Below are positions 34,019-44,779 of a DNA stretch of 64,000 nucleotides, one piece after another (the first letter of the stretch is position 1; every line of letters starts with the position of its first letter). Source of the DNA: Petunia secreta (taxonomy: Eukaryota; Streptophyta; Magnoliopsida; Solanales; Solanaceae). The notes under the pieces were generated by a model that was not told the origin of the DNA, made no database searches, and saw only the letters and a list, made by a program, of their open reading frames with translations. The position numbers and the translations under genes are program-made. The stretch covers positions 47,526,001 through 47,590,000 of the forward strand of contig JARKIP010000005.1 in NCBI GenBank assembly GCA_029990175.1. The letters are read 5' to 3'.

Positions 34019-34675
34019 GGAGCCAGTCATGTCTGATTGGGGAGTGCCCTCACGCGAATTTCGTGAGACCCTACCCGCTAAGACCGATAAACGACAAATG
34101 TACTCACCCAATGCCCGTCCCAATTGGAAATACATCTCTGAAGAAAAAAAGGGAAAGCAAGTGTGGATACCCAAAGCACCTGAACTTATAGAAGTAGTGA
34201 TCCCAAAACCTGCAAAGTGGACCGGAGACTGGGTCATAGGCATCATGATCAAGCAAGGCTATGAACCGGGCAAAGGTTTGGGCAAGAACTTGGACGGTAT
34301 GGTGATGAGGCCCGACAACGAGAAGGCTGGCATAGGGTACATTGTGACCTACGAAAAGAGCATGGAAGAAGCGTCACTGGATTTCATGTTCTATAAGAAA
34401 AGCACCAAGACTCTCTTGCATATCTTCTTCTCGTCTTGATACTTGGATGGCCGAAAAGGGGATGTGTCCGCAGCACAAGGAGTGGAGCCGAAGATAGCTG
34501 ATGCTGAAGAGGATCTGCTGGCAGGAATGAAAAAATCTATTCAAAGTTGATAAAAACTGCTTTGTGATCCTGGAAGAATATATTGAACCTCCTGGACTGA
34601 CAAAGGCTGGATCTGGAGCAGCACTGAACAACTGGATCAGCAACTGGGCCCGATCTTACCGTGGACCTTGGTAGA
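34019..34675 (+). pseudogene. B G-patch module after the protease
   Basis: A frame from about 34029 carries KQVWIPKAPELIEVV and then GYEPGKGLGKNLDGMV (34254-34301), which fits the G-patch spacing of small and glycine residues (G-Y-x-x-G-x-G-L-G). G-patches bind RNA or RNA helicases; in some retroviral polyproteins one also follows the protease. Downstream frames continue with gaps and stops to WARSYRGPW at about 34672. The module is slightly broken at both sides. The identity is from the glycine pattern only. Confidence 0.62.
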
Positions 34676-34908
34676 GCTGAGGGGATAAAATTTATTCTTT
34701 ATGTTTTCAAAAATAAAACCCGACGCTGAGTCGTGGAGTTTGCATTTTCCCTCTTTGTTTGCACATGTCTCCCTACAAACTTTGTTTTGCAAGGATTCAT
34801 AAATAAAATGTCGCATTATTTCCCATTTAATTTTTGCTTTAATCTTTTAATTTTACAATATTTTTTTTCAACATCAAAACTAATAATCCCATTAAGTCTG
34901 CAATCGCA
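34676..34908 (+). other. AT-rich gap before RT, possible Ogre intron
   Basis: Between the protease/G-patch part and RT lies an AT-rich stretch with a donor-like TTGGTAGAG (34668-34676) and a long T-rich tract followed by AACATCAAAACTAATAATCC (CTAAT-type branch point) and AAG/CAG candidates near 34895. Ogre elements are known to splice an intron here to join the two pol parts. Confidence 0.45.
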
Positions 34909-36905
34909 ATGTGTAATGAAAAAATGGAGCTCGAGGAAACTGGAGTTGATTATAATGATTTTGATGAAACCACACAAGAAGAAATTGAAAGATTTGAAAA
35001 CAAAACTAAGCCGAATCTTGAGGAAACTGAGGTAATAAACTTAGGAGACAGGGAAGTTGTGAAAGAGACAAGGAGTAGTGTACATCTCAATGCCGAAGAT
35101 AAAAAGCTGTACATTGAGTTTCTTAAAGAGTATGAAGACGTATTCGTCTGGTCATATGATGACATGACTGGCATAAGCACGGACGTGGTAGCTCATAAAT
35201 TACCTGTCAATCTGGGCTTTCCACCGGTCAAACAAAAGGCCCGAACTTTCAAGTCATTGGTTCTATTAAAGATTGGGGAAGAAGTGACCAAGCAGCTTAA
35301 AGCAGGAATCCTGAAAACAGTCAAATTTCCAACTTGGCTGGCTAACATTGTTCCAGTGCCGAAGAAAGATGTGAAACTCCGAGTTTGCATGGATTATAGA
35401 GATTTGAATAGAGCAAGCCCGAAGGATGATTTTCCTCAGCCGAACATACACATCATGATTTACAATTGCGCAAAACATGAACTGCAATCCTTCGTAGACT
35501 GTTTCGCCGGTTATCATCAAGTGCTCATGGATGAGGAGGATGCCGAGAAGACAGCTTTCACTACCTCTTGGGGAACTTATTGCTACAAGGTTATGCCATT
35601 TGGGTTGAAGAATACTAGGGCAACTTACATTAGGGCAATGACAACTATGTTCCATAACCTGATGCACAAAGAGATTGAAGTCTATGTGGATGATGTGATC
35701 ATCAAATCAAAGAAAAGCTCAGAGCACCTTGACAACTTGCGCAAGTTTTTCAATCGCTTGCGAAAGTACAATCTGAAGCTAGTTCCAGCAGGGAAGCTTC
35801 TGGGTTTCATCGTCAGTAGGAGGGGTATCGAGCTGGATCCGTCCAAGATCAAAGCCATCAAATAATTGCCACCGCCAAAAAGCAAGAAAGAGGTCATGAG
35901 TGTCTTGGGAAGGCTCAATTACATCAGCCGTTTCATAGCACAATCCACCGTCATCTGTGAGCCAATCATCAAGTTGTTGAAGAAAGACGCAGTGATCGAT
36001 TGGACAGAGGATTGCCAAAAAACATTTCATCGGATAAAGGAATACGTGTCTTGCCCACCTATGCTGGTCCCACCGGAGCCTGGGCGACCTTTGATCTTGT
36101 ACCTGTCCGTTGTAGATTCAGCCTTCAGTTGTGTGCTGGGACAACATGATTCGACTGGAAGAAAAGAGCAAGCAATATACTACTTAAGCAAGAAGTTTAC
36201 TCCTTACGAGGCCAAGTACACATTTCTGGAGCGCACGTGCTGCGCGCTGACCTGGATAGCACAGAAGTTGAGACACCACTTGACATCTTACTCAACGTTG
36301 CTGATATCGAGGATGGACCCTCTCAAATACATCTTCCAAAAACCCATGCCTACCGAAAAGCTGGCTAAATGGCAGATGCTGCTTAGCGAATTTGATATCA
36401 CTTTTGTCACCCAAAAGGCAGTGAAAGCTCATGTCTTGGCTGATCACATGGCCAAGAATCAAGTGGGAGATGACTATGAACCCTTGCACACCTATTTCCC
36501 CAATGAGGCTGTTATGCTCGTAGGGGAAGACATCCGCGAAGAGTATGATGGCTGGAGGCTATTCTTCGACGGAGCGGTAAATTTCAAAGGAGTCGGCATT
36601 GGGGCGGTATTAGTTTTCGAGACTGGACAACACTTATCCTGTCGCGGCCAAACTAAGGTTTCCTTGCACCAACAACATGGCGGAGTATGAAGCTTGCATT
36701 TTGGGTCTTAGATTGCAGTGGACATGAACATACAAAAGTTGTTAGCAATTGGGGATTCTGATTTATTGATTCACCAAGTTTGAGGAGATTGGACAGCGAA
36801 GAATTTGAAGATATTGCCATACCTGGAGTGCATAAAGGGGCTGAAGCAAAGATTCACCAAGATAGAGTTCTGACATGTACCTAGACTGCAAAATGAGTTC
36901 GCGGA
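34909..36905 (+). pseudogene. B pol: RT, RNase H and second RNase H-like domain
   Basis: Linker KPNLEETEVINLGDREVV, then RT with NIVPVPKKDVKLRVCMDYR, FPQPNIHI, the catalytic YVDDVIIKSK (about 35678-35707) and LGFIVSRRGIELDPSK. A TAA at 35863 is followed in frame by EVMSVLGRLNYISRFIAQ and RNase H with AIYYLSKKFTPYE. Then a second RNase H-like domain: GWRLFFDGAVNFKGVGIGA, a shifted frame with NNMAEYEACILGLR, AIGDSDLLIHQ and HVPRLQNEFADALATISA. This extra domain (called aRNH) is characteristic of Tat-lineage elements. Frameshifts near 36650 and 36715 and stops near 36781 and 36873 disable it. Confidence 0.82.
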
Positions 36906-38279
36906 CGCTTTGGCTACCATATCTGCTATGATCAAGCATCCTGACAAGAACTACATTGACCCAATACCCGTAACAGTGAGGAAGCAGCCAGCATATTGCT
37001 ACCACATAGAAGAAGAATCAGACGGACAACCTCGGTTCTATGACATCAAAGGGCATCTCAAAGATGGCAATTATCCAAAGAATGCAACAAGTCTCCAAAA
37101 GAAGACATTGAGGAGGTTAATAAATGGGTTCCTTCTGAATGGAGAGGTTTTGTATAAGAGGACACTCGATCTAGGGTTGTTGAGATGTGTAGACGCAAAA
37201 GAATCCGCTAAACTGTTAGAAGAGATACACTCTCGGACGTGTGGCCTGCACATGAACGGTTTCGTACTTGCCAAGAAGATTTTGAGGGCTGGTTATTTCT
37301 GGATGACAATAGAGCATTATTGCATAAATCACGCAAAGAAATGCCATCAATGCCAAGTCCATGGAGATATGATTCGAGTGCTCCCAATGAACTGAACGTT
37401 ATGGGACCGCCTTGGCCTTTTGCTGCCTGGGGAATGAATGTCATAGGATCTATGGAGCCAGCCGCTTCCAATGGGCATCGCTTCATACTGGTGGCCATTG
37501 ATTATTTTACCAAATGGGTAGAAGCTGCATCATACAAATCAGTAATGAAGAAAGTGGTGTCGAACTTCGCCCGTGATAAGATGATCTGCCGATTTGGCAT
37601 CCCTGAATCCATCATCACTGACAATGGGTCCAATCTCAACAGTAACCTAATGAAAGTAACCTATGAGGTTTTCAAGATCAAGCATCGCAACTCCACTGCA
37701 TACAGACCTCAAATGAATGGTGCGGTCGAGGCGGCCAATAAGAAAGTCAAGAGGATATTGCGCAAGATGACAAACAATTCAAAGCAATGGCATGAGAACC
37801 TACCCTATGCCTTGTTAGGGTATCACATTACAACGAGAACATCAATAGGGGTTACTCCTTACTTGTTGGTGTACGGCACCGAAGCAGTGATACCCGCGGA
37901 GGTCGAGATACCATCTTTGAGAATCATCCAAGAGACACAATTGAAAGATGCTGAATGGATCAAAGGAAGAATGGAGCTATTGGTCCTCATCGATGGCAAG
38001 AGATTGAATGCAATATCTCATGGGCAATTACATCAGAGGAGGATGACTAAGACATTTAGCAAGAAAGTTCGTGAAAGATTCTTCGAATCTGGGCAATTAG
38101 TACTAAAGAAGATATTTCCAAATTAAGAACAAGTGAAAGGCAAATTCGCACCAAATTGGCAAGGGTCGTACATGGTTCACCGAGTTCTGAATGGAGGAGC
38201 ATTGATATTGGCAGAGATGGACAGAGAAGTCTGGCCTAAGCCAATCAACTCAGACGCTGTCAAGAGATACTATGTATAG
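36906..38279 (+). pseudogene. B pol: integrase
   Basis: Zinc region H-x-RTCGLHMNGFVLAKK with CHQC; a frameshift near 37390; WPFAAWGMNVIG; core residues D in LVAIDYFTKWVEAAS, D in IITDNGSNLNS, E in MNGAVEAANKKVK; YALLGYHITTRTSIG; LLVYGTEAVIPAEVEIPS. After a TAA at 38124 the C-terminal module continues with KGKFAPNWQGSYMVHRVL and ends VKRYYV at 38276. No chromodomain is seen, as expected for Tat. It would integrate the cDNA. Confidence 0.82.
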
Positions 38280-38879
38280 GGAAATGTACTGATTAGTGAT
38301 TTCCCTATTCTGCAATACATTATGTAATCTTAACTACGTCACGACCAGATTCCCCAGGTGGGATACGTAGGAAACCTATTCAAGGTTCGGTCGCATAAAT
38401 ATAAAAATTTCATTTTTCCACGAAGCAAACACTGGGGCAGAATTTTTGAGGAACTCTAAAAAATTCCCAAAGGACAAACATAGTTGACACTGGGGCAGAA
38501 ATTTTTGAGGACCTCTCAATAATTTCAAATACAAATTGGGGCAAAATTTTGAGGTCGCCCTCAAAATTCACTTAATGGAGTTTGGAAGAGCATGAAGAAC
38601 GACAACTTTGGCTTTGCGCAACGCGACTTGTGACTCAATTGGACAAAATATTTTATTTCATTTCTTTCTCATAAAAATTATTTTTTGAAATCATTCGCAT
38701 TACGGACTACTTTATGTATATCCCTATCAGCTCGGCCAAGATCCCGGCGCTCGTTGACAGCGAGCGCGAGGCAAGCCAAGAATGCACGAACACAACCACC
38801 CTGCACAACTCACCAATCTTTCTTTGGATGCAGGCAAAAAAAATGCACAACTGGGCAACACACGTTAGATGTATTTCAG
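38280..38879 (+). other. B 3' untranslated region, proximal part
   Basis: No coding. It has three imperfect copies of CACTGGGGCAGAA-x-TTTTTGAGG (about 38428, 38487, 38534), spaced by 59 and about 47 bases, and a GC-rich piece near 38740. Confidence 0.55.
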
Positions 38880-39565
38880 CAAAGGTTTGTCATTTAAATT
38901 AGCAGAGGGTACACAGCCCAAGGCGTCGGTTGAGGGTACACAGCCTGATATCGATTTGTCATTTAAATTAGTTGAGGGTACACAGCCCAAGGCGTCGGTT
39001 GAGGGTACACAACCCAATATCGATTTGTCATTTTAAATTAGCTGAGGGTACGCAGCCCAAGGCGTCGTTTGAGGGTACACAGCCCGATATCGATTTGTCA
39101 TTTTAAATTAGCTGAGGGTACGCAGCCCAAGGCGTTGTTTGAGGGTACACAGCCCGATATCGATTTGTCATTTTAAATTAGCTGAGGGTACATAGCCCAA
39201 GGCGTCGGTTGAGGGTACACAGCCTGACATCGATTTGTCATTTTAAATTAGCTGAGGGTGCACAGCCCAAGGCGTCGGTTGAGGGTATATAGCTCGATAT
39301 CGATTTGTCATTTTAAATTAGCTGAGGGTACACAACCCAAGGCGTCGGTTGAGGGTACACAGCCTGACATCGATTTGTCATTTTAAATTAGCTGAGGGAA
39401 CACAGCCCAAGGCGTCGGTTGAGGCCCGATATTGATTTGTCATTTTAAATTAGCTGAGGATACATAGCCCGAAGCATCGGTTGAGTGTACACAACCCGAT
39501 ACCGGTTTGTCATTTTATATCTTTGCGGAGGGTACACAGCCCAATACACCGACGGAGGGCATACA
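38880..39565. repeat. 70-bp tandem array in the B 3' UTR
   Basis: CGATTTGTCATTTTAAATTA recurs at 39021, 39091, 39161, 39231, 39301 and 39371, exactly 70 bases apart, with 69-base units before and shortened units after. Each unit has two GAGGGTACACAGCCC half-units. About nine copies in all. Confidence 0.93.
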
Positions 39566-39850
39566 ACCTGATGTCGAATCTAACACTTGACAGCAAAAGA
39601 CACACGATTATGGCATAGCAAGCACAACTATATACGGCAAGAATCCTGGAAAGACAATCCAGCCCAGCGGGAAGGTACGTTTTATATATACATTATGTTG
39701 CAAATACATTTTAATTGCAGGATATATCCCAAGCAAAGCAAGTATTTCGGCCTGACGCCCTACATTCTCTTAATCCATAGGCTCCTCTATAGTCACGACA
39801 AAATTGGCCGCACTGTCAACGTCTTTGCCGAAGACTCTTTCATCATCCCC

Positions 39851-39867
39851 GAGCAAAGAGGGGCAGC
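39851..39867 (+). other. Polypurine tract of B
   Basis: GAGCAAAGAGGGGCAGC directly before the LTR start TGTTGACACCC. Confidence 0.8.
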
Positions 39868-40233
39868 TGTTGACACCCAATTTTGTCCCTCTTATTTTCA
39901 AAATCAATAGTTTTTAATTTTTACATACGATTGTGTATCCACTCTTGCCCCGTCCATTCCTTCAAATTACCTTCTCATAATAGCCTGACAATTGAGGCCA
40001 TTTTCAAATCATCGTCTCAAACCATAGTTATTTTTACAATCACTGCAACTATCTCTATTTTTTGACAAAATTATCCAAACTATATTAAATCCCAAAATTA
40101 TAATTTTATACATTTCCTAGCCATTTTTTATGTTAAAATTAATTTCAAAATTTTCCTATATTTTTAGACCTATTTTATACCATTTCTATGCCCATTATAC
40201 CTGATATACACTATGTATACATTATATACGTAA

Positions 40234-40271
<38 letters not shown>

Positions 40272-43200
40272 CACCTCATATTTTATACATCACCCATATT
40301 TTTACACCCAAGCGCTGACGTGGCTTCATCCTAACCCTTCGTTTGATTTAATCCAACGGCTGAAGATTAAAATTCCTAATCTACCCACACGATCCCCTAA
40401 AGCCTTTCCCCCTACCCTCATTCCCCTCACCTCCCCGATTTCACTCTCTCTCTTCTCTCTCTTCGGCGACATGGATTGCCACCACTGTCGAGGCTTACTC
40501 AGGCCAACTTGGCCAGTGAAAATTGGGGAAAATAGCACCATGGCACTCTTCTCATCAAGCGCTACAAAACCGCATACTTTTGATAACATTTGGACAAAGG
40601 CAAGTTCTGACCTTTTGATAACTGAACCACCACTACCGGGAGACGCCTCCGGCGGGGTTCAGACCATTGATAAAGGTCTTATCGCCTAAAAGTGGTAAGA
40701 AACCCTCATGCGAAGTTAAATCTGTGACGGGTCGATTTGACCCGACTTCGGTGTGAACGGGTAAACCTTTAATTGTTCTTTTGTGTTCTGAATTTGCTTA
40801 ATCACATGCCTAAAATATTTTTTTTTAGTTTTAGTTGTTAGCCTATTTGTTTTTCGCATGATTAATCGATTATGATCACATCACATGGTTATTATTATTT
40901 GTTTAGTACGTTGATATGCCTAGATAGTCACTCAGTACCTTGAATCTGTTTCTGGTAAATTGTTTGTGTCCAAGCATGATCCTAGTGTCTATTGTACCTG
41001 TTCTTGCTTGTGGTTATGTGTCCGAATGGGATGAGGAAAAGCTGATAGGATAAGCTTGAAATTTTAGAAGGGATTTGATTGGTATTTTGATTGAAAATAG
41101 AGAAGGAAACTGGCGTGGGGATTGATACGTTTGTTTTTAAAATCTGTCAAGGATAAAACTTGTTTGTGAACATATTTATGAACCTAGACTCTGTTGGGTT
41201 TAAAGAGAGGGGATCCAAATCAATTTAGGATTGATTTGCCTTAGTTTTAGGGATTGACTACTCTATTTTTGGAAGGATATAAGTTTGTCCCCTGTTTATT
41301 CCTAGGAAAAATATCCCTTGCCTTATGCAATTTACCCGTTTGCTTTTCAAATTCCCACCCCTCACCTATATAAACTGACCTCTTTTTTCAACTAAAAGGA
41401 CAAGTTTTCTGGACATAAATATTCAGAAGCACACACTGATACACTTAAGAAAATTCTGCATAGCTTCTCTAGCATTCAGTTCTCCTTCTGTTTGCTTGCT
41501 CTCCTTGAAAAATTTTGCTTTTGCTTTTGTGTGTGTGCTGATCTTGCTTCCTTTCTCTCCTTACTGCATTAGTGTCACAGTGTTCAAAGGTACTTCTTTT
41601 CATCTCTGATCACTTATTACATTTATGTATGTATGTATGTTTGCGTAGCATATTCTTATCCTATCTCTGTTTCATTTAAACTGCTTCTGTGCTATTGTTT
41701 TATTTTTGTTCTGGGTGTTCCGCGAACCCTGCACATTTGTTAAAATCATGCCAGTGTTATTAAGGAGGTGAAGTTAGAATTCTAGTACTTCTCATCACTC
41801 CTGATCAACTGTTGCATCTATATGTGTATGTGTTTTATTAGTATGCTCTTGTCCCGTGTCTGTTTTGGTTAAACTGCTGGTGTACTTTGTCTTACTTTGG
41901 GTCTGGGGGTTCAGCTAAGCCTAAGTGGTCTCTGCATGTTTATATTATTAAAGGGTGTAACTAGAGTTATGACACTTCTCACGGTTTGCTGTTAAGATCC
42001 AATTCCTTTGGCACAACTCCCATCTACTTGCCATCTCTGTTTGGGCTCTGTTTAGGGCCCTGCTGACTCCTTTCTTGCAGTACATGTGAAGATAACCTTA
42101 GGGGGGTTATACGAGGTTGTATTTACAATCCTTTTAGTGTAATTGAAAGGCTGGGGAGAAACTCTTTCTTCTACTAAGAAAGCTATGCCTAAAAAGCTAT
42201 CAATGCAGTATATTGCTTGACCTTTACCTTTCCTTTGAGCTTTCCCCTAGAAAGTGTCCCAACCTATGTATATTAACCCTGGTTGTATCTTTTAAAAATA
42301 GGGAATTACAGTCTACTACACTATATGCAGCCATCCAGGGGCTCTATTCTAAACCTTGACTCCTTATATGTTGCATTATTTGGAAAAGCATGACATGTAG
42401 GAGTCTGCATAAGTATTCATTGTCTTTAAACCAAAAGTTTCATACTGTTCCTATAAAACTGCATGTTCTGCGAGTGATAAAACTGTAAAATATTATGTGA
42501 ACTCGCTTTTCTGAGTGTTTGAATCTAAAATTCACTTGACAGGGGTTATTTGTGCTATTTGTGTGTAAAATGGATTGTTTCTGAAAATTGAATCCGCCCC
42601 TCTTTTACATAAATAATCTGGGCCCAAAATTGTTTTCAAAAGGGGTCCTTTACGTGCATAAACTGATTTTGACCATTACTTATGCTCTTATACACTAATC
42701 TAATAGTGTATAGGGGTGCATAAAGTACTTGGGGTCCCTTATACACTTTGAAATATTTTTTTTAAAGATATAACTATCATTTAGTCATGTATTTGCATGT
42801 TTATAACTATGTACGTATATTATTACGTGCGACAGCCTCTTATCTGCCTTTGCGTGCTTCTCTCAACCCATTTTCAAAAACAACCTCTTCGCCTATATAT
42901 TTCCTAAAATCCGACCCCTACACAAAAGGCCAAGATTAGGGCTCGATAATTAATGAGGAGTCACACCGACCTTATATGGCCAACATTTCATTTTAAAACG
43001 ACACCCCTTTTGGTTTTTGACAAATCTGAATTTTATTTATAAAGTGGACCATTTGTGCAAAATTGTTTAAGTGTGAGAATTGCATAGATAATCTGAAATT
43101 GAACAGCCTTTGCATGTTAAAACTTATTTACGATTAGGCGTTTGATGTTAGAGGCTGCAAAATACGACTAGGCTTAAATATAGGCCGACTCTGAAAACCA

Positions 43201-43575
43201 TTTGTGTATATGTGTTCCAAATTGCATAGATATGTTACATTTTGAGCTAAGATGCTAAATTATTTCCCAAATTAGTAGTTATGATAATATGCACTGCTTT
43301 TATCCCAAAACATAGACTCGGATGGGAACCAGCTTTAGTGGGACTCGGGGAAGTGCCGAACACCTTTTTTCCTGAGTCATTTGGACTTCTTACCCATATA
43401 GAATCTCTGGAATGGACGAGTTGACTTCTTAAACTTGACCTTTGATACTTAGGTGACCTAATACACCTTAGAAACTATATTGGATGGCGACTCCAACATC
43501 TAAACTCAAATGAGTTCACCCAGTCAAATCCAAAACCCGACTCGCCTCGAGTTGAGTCCAAAATCGGGTATGACA
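39868..43575 (+). repeat. B 3' LTR, 3708 bp
   Basis: Uninterrupted copy of the 5' LTR: TGTTGACACCCAATTTTG to GGTATGACA. It contains an AT-dinucleotide run (about 40239-40269), the TATATAAA box and the same terminal block. It preserves the unoccupied site for A (TTACCCGTTTGCTTTTCAA near 41331-41349). Confidence 0.93.
41367..41374 (+). promoter_or_regulatory. TATA box of the B 3' LTR
   Basis: TATATAAA in CACCTATATAAACTGACC, identical in the 5' LTR. Confidence 0.6.
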
Positions 43576-43580
43576 CCTCA
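43576..43580. repeat. Target-site duplication of B, right (CCTCA)
   Basis: Identical to 15277-15281. Confidence 0.9.
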
Positions 43581-44003
43581 CATGAGGGTGGGCTGCCTCT
43601 TTTTGGGATGGTCGAATTTTTAATAAAACAGTTAGTTTAGTTTCCCATACTAAGAAAACTTTTCAGGCATTTGGCAAAAGGGCAGACCACCCTATAGAAT
43701 AAGGCAGCCTACCTTGCCAGGGCAGCCCACCATAATTTTCAGGGTGGCCACCCTTTACAGAAAATAGTCAAGCAACATACTAACACTTAAAAAAATTCAA
43801 CCCACAAAGAGGGGCGCTCGCCCTTATGAGATGGCGGTCAGCTGTTTTTGGAGTTAAGGACTCCATTCATAGCAAAAGAATAGGCGGGAGCCCTTTCAAA
43901 AGGGCAACCACCTTCATGAACTCAGAAAATCCCAAAAGCACAAGCTTATCCCTCTTTTAACTCACACCATTAATTCACAACTTATAAAGCTCACATATCT
44001 ATA

Positions 44004-44004
<1 letters not shown>

Positions 44005-44049
<45 letters not shown>
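44005..44049. repeat. A45 homopolymer
   Basis: Forty-five consecutive A residues inside D. No gene or short-repeat body lies before it, so it is treated as a simple repeat. Confidence 0.95.
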
Positions 44050-44051
<2 letters not shown>

Positions 44052-44477
44052 ATTTTTCTCTCTTTGCACGCAAACCATGGGAATAATTATTCAAGAACAA
44101 GGTATGGATTCACATGTATAGATCTAATTCAATATCACGAAGTATGCCATTTTAACCTAATTCCTCCCCATCCAAACATGTTTCTCAAAGATTAAGCAAT
44201 TAAGCACACGTATCTACTCTAACTAAGTAATTAATCAACTATCCTACTTTTAATTCTATCATCCTAACTAATTATACTAAGAATTAAACTAAAGATAAAT
44301 GAAATGTGCAAAGTACCCAAATTAAAGTGAGGAATAGGGGATGAGGCTTGTGTGTTATGATTGGTTAATGCTTGTTTTTAGCAATTGGTGGATTAGGTAG
44401 TGGTGCTTGTGATTTTTTTTGTGAGGGAGTTGTTCAGATGTGAAGAGAGTGAAAGGAAATAAAGGGGGTGTTTGCCT

Positions 44478-44489
44478 CCTTTTATATGA
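44478..44489 (-). promoter_or_regulatory. TATA box of D, minus strand
   Basis: The minus strand reads TCATATAAAAGG, followed by GGCAAACACC, as at an LTR transcription start. It fits the direction of the D gene relic. Confidence 0.5.
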
Positions 44490-44779
44490 CAGCATCTCTG
44501 GGTCGGGCCAACCGATGGAGCGGTTACCTGTAGGGTTAGTACGGCCCGCTCTGACTATTGTTTCAAACTTTAAACCAACATACCTGAGAGTGGCCCACCT
44601 ACAAAAGGAGACCACCCTACTTGTGTGTGGCCCACCTTGCCTTAAGTGGTCTGTCTTCACTTCCATACTTAGAAAAATTTTCATGTGCCAAGACTTTGGT
44701 CCTTCTGTAAAAATCATTAGGCGACCACCCATCTCTTTAGTGTGATCTATCCTACTGGCGGCGATCAGCCTCTTTACCT

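Larger units (their letters stand above)
15282..43575 (+). mobile_element. B: giant Tat/Ogre-like Ty3/gypsy element, interrupted by A
   Basis: Both ends are defined by TG...CA LTRs and a perfect CCTCA duplication. Total span is 28.3 kb, about 20.7 kb without the 7.6 kb insertion of A. Order: 5' LTR (split), TGGCGACTCCACTGGGGA primer site, leader, two ORF1-type genes, gag, protease, G-patch, noncoding gap, RT, RNase H, second RNase H-like domain, integrase, 70-bp tandem repeats, polypurine tract, 3' LTR. Very long LTRs, an extra ORF before gag and a noncoding gap before RT are hallmarks of Ogre and related Tat elements. Many stops and frameshifts make it defective. The two LTRs differ visibly (about ten changes in the first 90 bases), so it is older than A. 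Confidence 0.88.
43581..44745 (-). mobile_element. D 5' end: LTR-like minus-strand sequence
   Basis: Continues D across the B insertion. On the minus strand from about 44745: GGTGGTCGCCTAATGA, repeated GGTGGGCCAC-type motifs, a TATA box (TCATATAAAAGG), then a leader-like part. GC-rich motifs (GGGCAGCCCACC and variants) at 43590-43890 match the style of 15180-15281. The motif GTCGCCTAATGA is shared with the D 3' LTR (11086-11097). No primer site was found, so the LTR/internal border is unknown. The left-over right end is probably cut by element C. Confidence 0.5.

Noticed and set aside
44005..44049. A45 as the tail of a LINE or SINE
   Set aside because: No RT, no box A/B and no target duplication next to it; it sits inside D LTR-like sequence.
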